Part shown: positions 18,645 to 26,869 of the stretch, in pieces
How positions within the stretch are numbered: the first letter of the stretch is position 1
Layout of the letters: each line of letters opens with the position of its first letter
NCBI RefSeq assembly: GCF_007828835.1
Contig: NZ_VIVL01000001.1
Location: forward strand, 434,001-498,000
DNA from: Variovorax beijingensis
Lineage (GTDB): Bacteria; Pseudomonadota; Gammaproteobacteria; Burkholderiales; Burkholderiaceae_C
Reading direction: 5' to 3'
Length of the DNA: 64,000 nucleotides
Program-made: the position numbers and the translations under genes
The notes under the pieces: model-generated
What the model was told of the DNA's origin: nothing
The model's input: only the letters and a program-made list of their open reading frames with translations
The model's database searches: none

Positions 18645-18976
18645 GGGGCACCGACCTGTGGACGATGGGCGTGATCGTCGGGCTGGCCGCGGTCACGGTG
18701 CTGACGCGCTGCTTCTTCTTCATCCTCGACCGGCCCTGGGGCCTGCCCGAGTGGGCGCACCGCGCACTGCACTACGCGCCCGCCGCCGCGCTGGCCGGCG
18801 TGATCGCGCCCGAGATCGTGATGACCCAGGGCCACCTGATCACCACGCTGCACGACGCGCGCCTGTATGCGGCGGTGGTCGGCGCCGCTTACTACTACTG
18901 GCGGCGCGGTGTGCTCGGCACGATGCTCGCGGGCATGGCGGTGTACCTGCCGCTGCACCTCGGCCTGGGCTGGTAG
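18641..18976 (+). CDS. AzlD family exporter, small subunit
   Basis: This 111-residue protein begins at a GTG inside the GTGA overlap with azlC. It has about four hydrophobic helices and the family segments VLTRCFFFIL and LHYAPAAALAGVIAPE. It is the partner of the AzlC protein and the last gene of the def-fmt-azlCD series. It is convergent with the Bug binding-protein gene, 17 bases away. Confidence 0.9.
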   Translation: MRGTDLWTMGVIVGLAAVTVLTRCFFFILDRPWGLPEWAHRALHYAPAAALAGVIAPEIVMTQGHLITTLHDARLYAAVVGAAYYYWRRGVLGTMLAGMAVYLPLHLGLGW

Positions 18977-18993
18977 GGCCGGCGACTCTCCGT

Positions 18994-19968
18994 TCAATCC
19001 AGTTTCACGCCGGCGGCCTGGATGATCTTGCCCCAGCGTTCGCTCTCGGCCCGCGAGAGCTTGTAGAAATCCTGCGGCGTGCCCGGCAGCGCCTCGAAGC
19101 CGAACTCCGCGAACAGCTTCACCACCTTCGGGGCCTTCATCGCCTTGTGCAGTTCGCCGTTGATGCGTGCCACCGCTTCGGGCGGCATGCCGGCCGGGCC
19201 GATCAGGCCGTGGAAGGCATAGGCGTTGACGTCGCTGAAGCCGGCCTCGACGAAGGTGGGCACCTCGGGCAGTGCGCTCGCACGCTGCGGCAGCGCAATC
19301 GCCAGCACCCGCACCTTGCCCGCCTTGATGATCGGCAGGCCAGAGGCCAGGTCGAGCATCATCGTGGGCACCTGGCCGCCCATCACGTCGGTCATTGCGG
19401 GCGCGGCGCCCTTGTACGGCACGTGCGTGATGCTCAGGCCGGCCTTCTGCTTGAAGAGTTCCATCGCCATGTGGTGCGGCGAGCCGTTGCCGGGCGAGGC
19501 ATAGCTCACCTTCTCGGGGTTGGCCTTCACGTGGCGCACGAACTCGGCCACGTTCTTCGCGGGAAAGTCGGGGTGCACCACCAGCGCCACCGGAAAGCGG
19601 CCGATGGCGCCGATGTAGGTGAAGTCGCTCGCGGGCTTGTAGGGCAGCCTGGCGAACATGTGCTCGTTGAAGAGCAGCGCCGCGTTCTCGGCCTGCATGA
19701 TGGTGTAGCCGTCGGGCTTGGCCTGCATCATCACGGACACGCCGATGTTGGTCGATGCGCCGGGGCGGTTGTCGATGATGAGCGGCTGTCCGAGCGAAGG
19801 CTGCATCGCCTCGGCCAGCGCGCGCGCGAGGTTGTCGGTGCCGCCGCCGGCCACGTAGGGCACGATCCATTTGACGGGCTGGCTCGGGTAGGCGGCGGGC
19901 TGCTGCGCCGATGCGAAGGGGCTGGCCAGCGCGAGGGCCGCGGCCATGAGGGAAATCAGTCGCTTCAT
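18994..19968 (-). CDS. Bug-family (TctC-like) periplasmic substrate-binding protein
   Basis: This 324-residue protein has a signal peptide (MKRLISLMAAALALASPFASAQQ) and then the Bug pattern: YPSQPVKWIVPYVAGGGTDN, IIDNRPGASTNIG, THVPYKGAAPAMTDVMGG and a GLIGPAGMPPEAV segment. Bug proteins bind carboxylates or small polar molecules for tripartite tricarboxylate transporters, and most have no nearby TctAB, as here. It is the last gene of the six-gene operon and follows the metallo-hydrolase gene by 44 bases, so its ligand may be the substrate of that pathway (inference). Confidence 0.92.
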   Translation of the reverse strand: MKRLISLMAAALALASPFASAQQPAAYPSQPVKWIVPYVAGGGTDNLARALAEAMQPSLGQPLIIDNRPGASTNIGVSVMMQAKPDGYTIMQAENAALLFNEHMFARLPYKPASDFTYIGAIGRFPVALVVHPDFPAKNVAEFVRHVKANPEKVSYASPGNGSPHHMAMELFKQKAGLSITHVPYKGAAPAMTDVMGGQVPTMMLDLASGLPIIKAGKVRVLAIALPQRASALPEVPTFVEAGFSDVNAYAFHGLIGPAGMPPEAVARINGELHKAMKAPKVVKLFAEFGFEALPGTPQDFYKLSRAESERWGKIIQAAGVKLD

Positions 19969-20012
19969 CGTTTCTTGTCTCCGTTGCTTGTTGTCTTGAA
20001 ATCTGGTTCAGC

Positions 20013-20984
20013 TCATTCACCGCGCAGCGTCTGCCACAGTGCGCGGTCGCGCTCCGCGGTCCACACCACGGGGTGTTCGATGCCGCGCAGTTCGTCGTAC
20101 GCGCGCGAGACGTCGAAAGGCAGCACGTGCTGGAACACGGGCCAGCTGCCGAAGCGCGGCGCCATCGCCGCCTCGGCGCGTGCGAGGCAGCCCTTGAGCG
20201 TTTCGCCCGCGGCGATGCCGGCTTTCACGCTGTCGAGCAAGGTCTGGAGAAAAGCCTGGGTCAGCCCGATGGCTTCGACGCATTCGGCTTCGCCCTGCAG
20301 CACGGCGCCGCGGCCCGGCACCAGCACGCGCGGCTTCAGGGCCCGCACCGCATCGAGCGTGCCGGTCCAGTCGCCGATGTAGGCATCGCCCGCATAGACG
20401 CCGCAGCGGTTCTCGACCACGTCGCCCGAGAACAGCACGCCGCAGTCGGGCAGCCACGCGACCGTGTCGCCGCTCGAATGGCCGCGGCCCAGGGCCATCA
20501 GCCGAAGCTCGCGGCCCTGGCCGGGGCCGAGCCAGAGGCTCATCTCGCGCTCGAAGCTCTGCGTGGGAAAGGTCAGGCCTGGAATCTCTTCGACGCCCGC
20601 GAAGAGGCGCGGGAAGCGCCCCACCTCGGAATCGAAGTCAGCCTGGCCGCGCGTGCGGATCCAGTCGAGCGTGCCACGGCTCGCGATGACGGCCTCGACC
20701 TCGCCGAAGGCGCTCGCCCCCATCACGCGCACCGCGTGGTAGTGCGTGAGCACGATGGTCTTGATGGGCTTGTCGGTCACCGTGCGGATGGCCGCCAGGA
20801 AGTCGCGCGCCATGCGCGGCGTGGGGCGCGTGTCGATCAGCACCACCTGCTCGTCGCCGACGACGAAGCCGCAGTTGGGATCGAAGTCGCTGATGTAACC
20901 GTAGACGTCGGGCGCGAGTTCGCGCAGTTGCGGCTTCTGCTCGCGCGTGTCGGAGGCCGAGGCGAAGGAGATGTTGGCGGTCAT
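20013..20984 (-). CDS. Metallo-beta-lactamase-fold hydrolase with a reduced metal site
   Basis: The 323-residue protein starts at the ATG at 20984, overlapping the DUF2783 stop. The fold is recognised by VVLIDTRPTPRMARDF, LTHYHAVRVMG, GRGHSSGDT and LFSGD. The usual HxHxDH motif reads H81-Y-H83-A-V85-R86, so the Asp and last His of the second metal site are missing. The late PGHG motif is PGRG with R225. The three-His site (H81, H83, H169) and D188 remain. It would be a one-metal or altered enzyme. The reaction is unknown. Confidence 0.85.
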   Translation of the reverse strand: MTANISFASASDTREQKPQLRELAPDVYGYISDFDPNCGFVVGDEQVVLIDTRPTPRMARDFLAAIRTVTDKPIKTIVLTHYHAVRVMGASAFGEVEAVIASRGTLDWIRTRGQADFDSEVGRFPRLFAGVEEIPGLTFPTQSFEREMSLWLGPGQGRELRLMALGRGHSSGDTVAWLPDCGVLFSGDVVENRCGVYAGDAYIGDWTGTLDAVRALKPRVLVPGRGAVLQGEAECVEAIGLTQAFLQTLLDSVKAGIAAGETLKGCLARAEAAMAPRFGSWPVFQHVLPFDVSRAYDELRGIEHPVVWTAERDRALWQTLRGE

Positions 20985-21184
20985 GGTGCGGTGCTTGTCG
21001 TGGGGTCTTCGGCCGCGGCGTGGATGCAGGCCAGCAGCACGGCCTGGTCGCCGCACTGGCTGGCCAGCAGCAGCACGAGCCGGGCGTTGAGATCGGCGCT
21101 CTGCGCTTCGCTCAGTCCTTCGTGCGCGGCCAGCAAGGCGGCGTAGAAGCCGTCGGGGTCGGGGATGCGGGGCTCGGTGATCAT
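20981..21184 (-). CDS. Small DUF2783 family protein
   Basis: This is a 67-residue soluble protein with the DUF2783 pattern DGFYAALLAAHEGLSEAQSA, then LNARLVLLLASQCGD. Members are nearly always found beside a flavin monooxygenase gene, as here. It overlaps the monooxygenase stop by four bases upstream and the metallo-hydrolase start by four bases downstream. No function is known; a role as a partner of the monooxygenase is inference from context. Confidence 0.82.
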   Translation of the reverse strand: MITEPRIPDPDGFYAALLAAHEGLSEAQSADLNARLVLLLASQCGDQAVLLACIHAAAEDPTTSTAP

Positions 21185-22833
21185 GGGGCGTGGTGGTCGT
21201 GGGCGAGGGCCGTGCGCAGCGCGCTGGCGATCGCATTGGGCGTGGCCTGCGCCAGCGTCGCGGCGCGGTAGGCGTCGGGCCGCACGAGGACGAAGCTGCC
21301 CGCATCGTGGATGCCAAGGTGGCACGTGAACTTCTCGTCGGCTTGCAGCGTCGGCAGCCCGCTGTCGCCGCCGATGGCCAGCAGACGCAGCGGCAGCGAG
21401 GCCGTGGCGTCCATCGCCGCTCTGGCTGCGGCGCGCGTGGGTGCGAGCCACAGGCCCAGGCACTGCGTGCCCTCGGCCAGCAGTTGCATCAGCGTGGTCT
21501 CGCGGCCATCGGCCCAGCGCAGCGGCAGGTTCTGCACCGTGCGTGCGCCTTCGGGCAACTGCGGCGCGGGTGGATAGTCGTTGGCAACCGACATGCGGCC
21601 GGTGTTGACCAGCGCACGCGCAAATGGATGGCGCGCGGCCAGCGCCACCACCGCGCGGCGCAGTGTGTGCTCGGCCGGCGAGCGTGGCGCAAGGAAGCGC
21701 GCCGAGCGGCTCGTGACTTTCAGATTCTCTTTCGCGGCCGGCTGCCGTTCGGCGTCGTAGCTGTCGAGCAGCGCATCGCCGGCCTGCCCCTGCGCGACCA
21801 GCGCGAGCTTCCAGCCGAGGTTCGCCGCATCCTGGATGCCGCTGTTGCCGCCGCGCGCGCCGAAGGGGCTCACCACATGCGCTGCGTCGCCGATGAAGAA
21901 CACGCGGCCGTGGCGGAAGCTGTCGAGCAGGTGATCGCGGTAGCCGTACGGGCCGATCCAGACGAACTCGAACTCCACGCCCGGTCCGAGCTGCTCGCGC
22001 AGCCGCGCGCCCGCCACTTCGGGCCGGCTGATGTGGGCGGTGTCGCAGTCCTCGGGCATCTGGTAGTCGATGCGCCAGACGCCATCGGCCATCAGGTGCT
22101 GCCAGACACCGCGGCCTTCGTTGAAAGGTGCGTCGACCCAGGTCCAGCGCTCAGTGGGCAGCGGCTTTCTGAAGCGCACGTCGCTGATGCACCAGCGGTC
22201 GGTGCTGCGCGAGGCGTGCGCGTCGATGCCGAGCTGCGTGCGGATCGGGCTGTTGGCGCCGGTCGCGTCGACCAGCCGGTCGGCCTCGATCGTGTAGCGG
22301 CCGGCCGGCGTTTCGATGCCGATGCGCACGCCATCGCTCAAGGGCTCGATGGACGTCACGCGGCTTCTCCAGCGCACATCGGTGAGCCCGAGATCGAGGA
22401 TGCGCTCGACCAGGAACCACTCGATGTAGAACTGCTGCAGGTTGATGAAGGGCGGCTGCCTGGAGACGCTCTCTGCCTGCAGGTTGAAGCTGTAGACCTC
22501 CTGTTCGCCCGAGAAGGTGCGCCCGAGCGACCAGGTGATGCCCTTGGCCGCGATGCGCTCGTAGATGCCCAGGCGCTCGAATATTTCGAGGCTCTTCTGC
22601 GCGTAGCAGATGCCGCGCGACGACGCGCCGCGCACGCCCACGGTGTCGTCCTCGTCGAGCAGCACCGCGCGTATGCCGCGCTGCGCGAGGTCGCAGGCCA
22701 GCGTGAGGCCCGAAGGCCCGGCGCCGATGATCACGATGGGGTGGCGCACGACCGTCGCACTGCCCAGTTCGGGCGGCGGCACGAAGGGCCAGACCGGCAA
22801 CTCGTAGGCCGGTGCGAATGCAAAGCTTTCCAT
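21181..22833 (-). CDS. FAD-dependent aromatic monooxygenase (PheA/TfdB/MhpA-like)
   Basis: This 550-residue flavoprotein has the dinucleotide-binding motif IIGAGPSGLTLACDLAQRG near residue 35, and the second FAD motif GDAAHVVSPFGARGGNSGIQ with a following NLGWKLA. This is the arrangement of class A aromatic hydroxylases such as 3-(3-hydroxyphenyl)propionate hydroxylase. The ATG at 22833 (MESFAFAP) is preferred over one 13 codons upstream. The small C-terminal thioredoxin-like domain is present. The substrate is unknown. It lies in a tight operon between the hydrolase and DUF2783 genes. Confidence 0.88.
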   Translation of the reverse strand: MESFAFAPAYELPVWPFVPPPELGSATVVRHPIVIIGAGPSGLTLACDLAQRGIRAVLLDEDDTVGVRGASSRGICYAQKSLEIFERLGIYERIAAKGITWSLGRTFSGEQEVYSFNLQAESVSRQPPFINLQQFYIEWFLVERILDLGLTDVRWRSRVTSIEPLSDGVRIGIETPAGRYTIEADRLVDATGANSPIRTQLGIDAHASRSTDRWCISDVRFRKPLPTERWTWVDAPFNEGRGVWQHLMADGVWRIDYQMPEDCDTAHISRPEVAGARLREQLGPGVEFEFVWIGPYGYRDHLLDSFRHGRVFFIGDAAHVVSPFGARGGNSGIQDAANLGWKLALVAQGQAGDALLDSYDAERQPAAKENLKVTSRSARFLAPRSPAEHTLRRAVVALAARHPFARALVNTGRMSVANDYPPAPQLPEGARTVQNLPLRWADGRETTLMQLLAEGTQCLGLWLAPTRAAARAAMDATASLPLRLLAIGGDSGLPTLQADEKFTCHLGIHDAGSFVLVRPDAYRAATLAQATPNAIASALRTALAHDHHAP

Positions 22834-22840
22834 GTCTCTT

Positions 22841-23962
22841 CTACAGCGCGTGGGCGAATTCGGCGATGGCATCGGCCGCCTGGGGGATCAGCTCGGGCTG
22901 GCCCGCGAGATAGTGGTTGCCGCCCACGATGTCGACGTTGCGGATGCGCGCGCCGCCCGCGGCCATCCACGCATCGCGCGTGCTCGGAAAGGTCGACTGG
23001 TCGCCGGTGTAGGTCAGCAGCAGCTTGGGGCAGGTGGTGCGCGCGAGGTTGGTGGGTCCGTCCGCCTGCGAGCGCGAGGACCATTGCGAGAGGAACGCGG
23101 TGAGCGAGGTGGTGCGGCCCATCGCGTTGGCCGAGTAGTTGACCTGGCGCGCATCGCCCCACACGCTGCCCGGCAGGCGGTCGTTGGCATCGAGCGACAG
23201 GTCCACGCAGCGCGGGTCGGCGTGCGTGCGGTAGACGATGAAGGCCTGGTCGCGCGGCGCGCCCGGGGTGCTGCGCAGCAGCGCGAGGCGATCGACGCAC
23301 CACTGTTCGATGCGATCGAGCCGCGCCTGCTGCGCCGCGCTGAAGCGCGCGAGAAAGCCACGGTCGTAGGGCATGCGGTGGCGCGGGTCGTACATGTCGA
23401 GCTCGGGGTCCACCGAGAGCGGATCGTGCTCGTCGGTGACGGACGGGTCGATCCAGTCGCGCATCAGCCGTGTGCGGCCCAGGTGCGCGGCGCACAGCGC
23501 GATGCCGTCCACCGGCGGCAGGTCGTCGGGGTGCAGGTGCGTGGGGTCGCCGTCGGGCAGGTGGGTGGCGGTGAGATTCTCGGCCTGTGCCTGGTAGAAG
23601 GCCGAGAGCGCCGCGCCGCCGGAGTTTCCGACCAGGAACACCTTCTCGTAGCCCGCCGCGCGCAGGTACTGCACGCCGGCACCCAGGTCCTGGATCGCAC
23701 GCTCCATCAGCAGCACAGTGTCGTTTCCCACGTAGCGCGAGTTCAGGCCCATGCAGCAGATGCCGCGCTCGGCCAGCGGGCCGATCAGGTAGTGGCCCAT
23801 GAAGTTGCTGGTCGGGTGCATCACGATGGCCGCGACCTTCTCCGGGCCCGGCGGCGCGCGAAAGGCGCCGTAAATGCGCGGCCGCAGCAGCTGCAGGCCC
23901 GACTGGCTTTCCATCGCCGCGCCGGGCTTCACGTCGATGACGGCGAGTTGCAGCTCAGCCAT
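22841..23962 (-). CDS. Alpha/beta-hydrolase of the catabolic operon
   Basis: The 373-residue protein starts at the ATG at 23962 (MAELQLAV), overlapping the VOC gene by eight bases. It has VAAIVMHPTSNFMGHYL near the first strand of the fold, the nucleophile elbow GNSGG in VFLVGNSGGAALSAF, and a late histidine in IVGGNHYLAGQPELI. There is no signal peptide. It does not look like the MhpC class of C-C hydrolases, so an ester, lactone or thioester substrate is as likely. The substrate is unknown. Confidence 0.82.
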   Translation of the reverse strand: MAELQLAVIDVKPGAAMESQSGLQLLRPRIYGAFRAPPGPEKVAAIVMHPTSNFMGHYLIGPLAERGICCMGLNSRYVGNDTVLLMERAIQDLGAGVQYLRAAGYEKVFLVGNSGGAALSAFYQAQAENLTATHLPDGDPTHLHPDDLPPVDGIALCAAHLGRTRLMRDWIDPSVTDEHDPLSVDPELDMYDPRHRMPYDRGFLARFSAAQQARLDRIEQWCVDRLALLRSTPGAPRDQAFIVYRTHADPRCVDLSLDANDRLPGSVWGDARQVNYSANAMGRTTSLTAFLSQWSSRSQADGPTNLARTTCPKLLLTYTGDQSTFPSTRDAWMAAGGARIRNVDIVGGNHYLAGQPELIPQAADAIAEFAHAL

Positions 23963-24503
23963 GCGCCGCGTCCTTCGCTGCGCGCAGCCCGGCCTTGCGC
24001 ATGGTCCACGCATCCAGCTCGGCACGCGCGCGCAGCGCATGCGCCTCCATCTCGGCCTGCGGCACGGTCGGCGTGGTCAGTTCCACGCGCAGGCCGTTGG
24101 GATCGAAGAAGTAGATCGATTCGATGATGTGGTGGTCGGTCACGCCCAGCACTTCGACGCCCGCGCCTTCGAGCCGCGCCTTGGCGGCGAGCAGGTCGGC
24201 CACGGAATCGACCCGCAGCGCGATGTGGTTCACCCACGCCGGCGTGTTGGGCGAAGGCAGCGCGGCGATGCCGTCGCCCAGGTCGAAGAAGGCGATGTAC
24301 GAACCATCGCGCATGCGAAAGAAGATATGCACGTAGGGGCAGTACTCGCCCGTGCTCGGCACGTGGTCGCTCTTGATGACGTGCGCGAGCGGCAGGCCCA
24401 GCAGGTCTTCGTAGAAGCGGCGGGTTTCCTCGCTGTCGCGGCAGCGCCAGGCGAAATGGTGCAGCCCGCGAACTGGCGGGGCCGCGGGGTCGGTCGTCGG
24501 CAT
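23955..24503 (-). CDS. VOC-superfamily protein, possible one-domain extradiol dioxygenase
   Basis: This 182-residue protein has two beta-alpha-beta-beta-beta modules. Candidate metal ligands are H16 (GLHHFAW), H93 (VNHIALRV) and E141 (GLRVELTTP), the 2-His-1-Glu set of type I extradiol dioxygenases and many glyoxalases. The YFFDPNGLRVEL segment is typical of the superfamily. The start at 24503 (MPTTDP) is preferred over an ATG 18 codons upstream. It is first in the operon with the hydrolase and monooxygenase. Ring cleavage is plausible from context but not shown. Confidence 0.8.
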   Translation of the reverse strand: MPTTDPAAPPVRGLHHFAWRCRDSEETRRFYEDLLGLPLAHVIKSDHVPSTGEYCPYVHIFFRMRDGSYIAFFDLGDGIAALPSPNTPAWVNHIALRVDSVADLLAAKARLEGAGVEVLGVTDHHIIESIYFFDPNGLRVELTTPTVPQAEMEAHALRARAELDAWTMRKAGLRAAKDAAHG

Positions 24504-24554
24504 GGCTTCTTGTCTCCGGTAAGCCGCGATTGGGCAATGCCTCGTCTTATGATG

Positions 24555-24583
24555 CAATCGAAATTAATTCATAGATTGATGAA
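24555..24583. promoter_or_regulatory. Candidate LysR operator between the operon and its regulator
   Basis: In the 88-base gap between the VOC gene and the LysR gene there are two overlapping inverted repeats. CAATC at 24555-24559 pairs with GATTG at 24574-24578, and TTCAT at 24568-24572 pairs with ATGAA at 24579-24583. The stretch is AT-rich against its surroundings and ends 8 bases before the LysR ATG. The position fits autoregulation plus control of the divergent operon. Confidence 0.45.
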
Positions 24584-24591
24584 ATAAACAT

Positions 24592-25497
24592 ATGAATTTG
24601 ACCCTGCGCCAACTGCGCGCCTTTGCAGCCGTGGCCGAGACCGGCAGCTTCACCGCGGCCGCGCGGCAGCTGCACCTCACGCAATCGGCGCTCAGCGTGC
24701 TGGTGCGCGAGCTCGAGCGCGAGATCGGCGTGCAGCTGCTCGACCGCCATACGCGGCGCGTGCAGCTCTCGGAAGCCGGGCGCGAGTTCCTGCCTTCGGT
24801 GCACCGGCTGCTGGGAGACCTCGCGGGCGCGGTGGCCGGCGTCACGGATTTGCGTGACAAGAAGAAAGGGCTGTTGCGGCTTGCAGCGCCGCAGCTCATG
24901 GCCTGCACGCTGATGCCGCGCGTGATCGCGCTCTACCGCGAGGCGTTTCCCGACGTCGACGTGCGCCTGGCCGACACGCTGCCCGAGCACCTGCTCGCGG
25001 GCGTGGCGGCCGGCGACGTGGAGCTTGCGGTGGGGCAGGACGTGGCGGTCGACGGCGCCATCGAGCGCCGCACCCTCTTTCGCGACCGGCACTGGCTGAT
25101 CTGCCCGCCCGGCCACGCCTTTGCGAAACGCCGCAAGGTGCGCTGGAACGAACTCGGCCCCTACACCTTCATCGCGCCCACGCGCGACTTCCGCCAGCGC
25201 GTGCTGCCCGAGCTGGCGCCGGCCGAGCGCGAGCTCATGCTGCGCCCGGGCACCCAGGAGGTGTCGTACATGACCACTGCGCTGGGCATGGTGGCCTCGG
25301 GGCTCGGGCTCACGGTGTGCCCGACCTATTCGGCGCCGCTGGTGCGCGCCCACGGCCTGCAGATGGTGCGGCTCGAATCGCCCGACTTCCACCGCGAGGT
25401 GTGCATCTACAGCGCAGCGCGGCGCACCCTGTCGCCCGCGGCCGCGAGCTTCGTCGAGATCCTCGAGCGCTTTGCCAGGACGCAGCCAAAGGGGTGA
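24592..25497 (+). CDS. LysR-family regulator of the adjacent catabolic operon
   Basis: The 301-residue protein has an N-terminal winged helix-turn-helix ([20 protein letters not shown], then [16 protein letters not shown]) and the two-lobed inducer-binding domain from about residue 90. It is divergent from the VOC-hydrolase-monooxygenase operon, the standard arrangement for a LysR activator that senses a pathway substrate or intermediate. The inducer is unknown. Confidence 0.93.
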   Translation: MNLTLRQLRAFAAVAETGSFTAAARQLHLTQSALSVLVRELEREIGVQLLDRHTRRVQLSEAGREFLPSVHRLLGDLAGAVAGVTDLRDKKKGLLRLAAPQLMACTLMPRVIALYREAFPDVDVRLADTLPEHLLAGVAAGDVELAVGQDVAVDGAIERRTLFRDRHWLICPPGHAFAKRRKVRWNELGPYTFIAPTRDFRQRVLPELAPAERELMLRPGTQEVSYMTTALGMVASGLGLTVCPTYSAPLVRAHGLQMVRLESPDFHREVCIYSAARRTLSPAAASFVEILERFARTQPKG

Positions 25498-25591
25498 AAA
25501 GGATCGGCGCGCCGCAACAGGCGCTCGGAGCGGCGCCGGGGCCAAACCTACAATGGAAGGCGACTCGTCTTCCACCACATCCTCCAGATCC

Positions 25592-26785
25592 ATGAACGTC
25601 ATTCGATTCACCGACCTCTGCGCGCAGGGCAAGGCCGCCGGCCAGCGCGTCTTCATCCGTGCCGACCTCAACGTGCCGCAGGACGATGCCGGCCACATCA
25701 CCGAGGACACGCGCATCCGCGCCTCGGTGCCCTGCATCCAGCTGGCGCTCGATGCCGGCGCCGCCGTGATGGTGACCTCGCACCTGGGCCGCCCCACCGA
25801 AGGCGAATTCAAGCCCGAGGACTCGCTCGCTCCCGTCGCCAAGCGCCTGGGCGAGCTGCTCGGCCGCGAAGTGCCGCTGGTCGCCAACTGGGTCGACGGC
25901 GTCGACGTCAAGCCCGGCCAGGTCGTGCTGCTCGAGAACTGCCGCGTCAACAAGGGCGAGAAGAAGAACGACGAGGCACTGGCCCGCAAGCTCGCAGCGC
26001 TCACCGACATCTACGTGAACGACGCCTTCGGCACCGCCCACCGCGCCGAAGCCACCACCTACGGCATCGCGCAGTTCGCCAAGGTGGCCGCGGCCGGCCC
26101 GCTGCTCGCGGCCGAGATCGACGCCATCACCAAGGCGCTGGCGCAACCCAAGCGGCCGCTGGTGGCCATCGTGGCCGGTTCCAAGGTCAGCACCAAGCTG
26201 ACCATCCTGAAGAGCTTGTCGGCCAATGTCGACCAGCTGATCGTCGGCGGCGGCATCGCCAACACCTTCATGCTCGCGGCCGGTCTCAAGATCGGCAAGT
26301 CGCTGGCCGAGCCCGACCTGGTCGACCAGGCCAAGGCAGTGATCGAAGCCATGCGCGCGCGCGGCGCCGACGTGCCGATCCCGGTGGACGTGGTCACGGC
26401 CAAGACCTTCGCGGCCGATGCGCCCGCCACCGTCAAGGAAGCGAACGACGTGGCCGACGACGACCTGATCCTGGACATCGGCCCCAAGACCGCCGCGATC
26501 CTGGCCGCGCAGTTGCGCGAAGCCGGCACCATCGTCTGGAACGGCCCGGTGGGCGTGTTCGAGTTCGACGCCTTCGCGGGCGGCACCAAGGCCATCGCCC
26601 AGGCCATCGCCGAGAGCAGCGCGTTCTCGATTGCCGGCGGCGGCGACACGCTCGCGGCCATTGCCAAGTACGGCATCGAGAAGCAGGTCGGCTACATCTC
26701 GACCGGCGGCGGCGCCTTCCTCGAAGTGCTCGAGGGCAAGACGCTCCCGGCTTTCGAAATCCTCGCCAAGCGTGCCGCAGGCTGA
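25592..26785 (+). CDS. pgk: Phosphoglycerate kinase
   Basis: This 397-residue glycolytic enzyme converts 1,3-bisphosphoglycerate and ADP to 3-phosphoglycerate and ATP. Motifs are [13 protein letters not shown] near the N-terminus, [26 protein letters not shown], the [12 protein letters not shown] segment and the C-terminal GGGDTLAAI and [17 protein letters not shown]. The ATG at 25592 (MNVIRFTDL) is the family start; the frame is open upstream without similarity. pyk follows after 84 bases. Confidence 0.97.
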   Translation: MNVIRFTDLCAQGKAAGQRVFIRADLNVPQDDAGHITEDTRIRASVPCIQLALDAGAAVMVTSHLGRPTEGEFKPEDSLAPVAKRLGELLGREVPLVANWVDGVDVKPGQVVLLENCRVNKGEKKNDEALARKLAALTDIYVNDAFGTAHRAEATTYGIAQFAKVAAAGPLLAAEIDAITKALAQPKRPLVAIVAGSKVSTKLTILKSLSANVDQLIVGGGIANTFMLAAGLKIGKSLAEPDLVDQAKAVIEAMRARGADVPIPVDVVTAKTFAADAPATVKEANDVADDDLILDIGPKTAAILAAQLREAGTIVWNGPVGVFEFDAFAGGTKAIAQAIAESSAFSIAGGGDTLAAIAKYGIEKQVGYISTGGGAFLEVLEGKTLPAFEILAKRAAG

Positions 26786-26832
26786 TTTTTCGCGCCCGCG
26801 CCGCGGTGCCCGCTTCCTGTTGTCACACAAAG

Positions 26833-26840
26833 TGTATACA
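26833..26840. promoter_or_regulatory. TGTATACA palindrome upstream of pyk
   Basis: An 8-base perfect palindrome TGTATACA lies 29 bases before the pyk start, in the short pgk-pyk gap. A GTATAC core is common in sites of FadR/VanR-type GntR regulators, but one short palindrome is weak evidence. It may be chance. Confidence 0.2.
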
Positions 26841-26869
26841 GTAGCGGATACAAAATGGAGACACGCTCA

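Noticed and set aside
25549-25554. TACAAT as a -10 box for pgk
   Set aside because: No acceptable -35 element lies at the right spacing.
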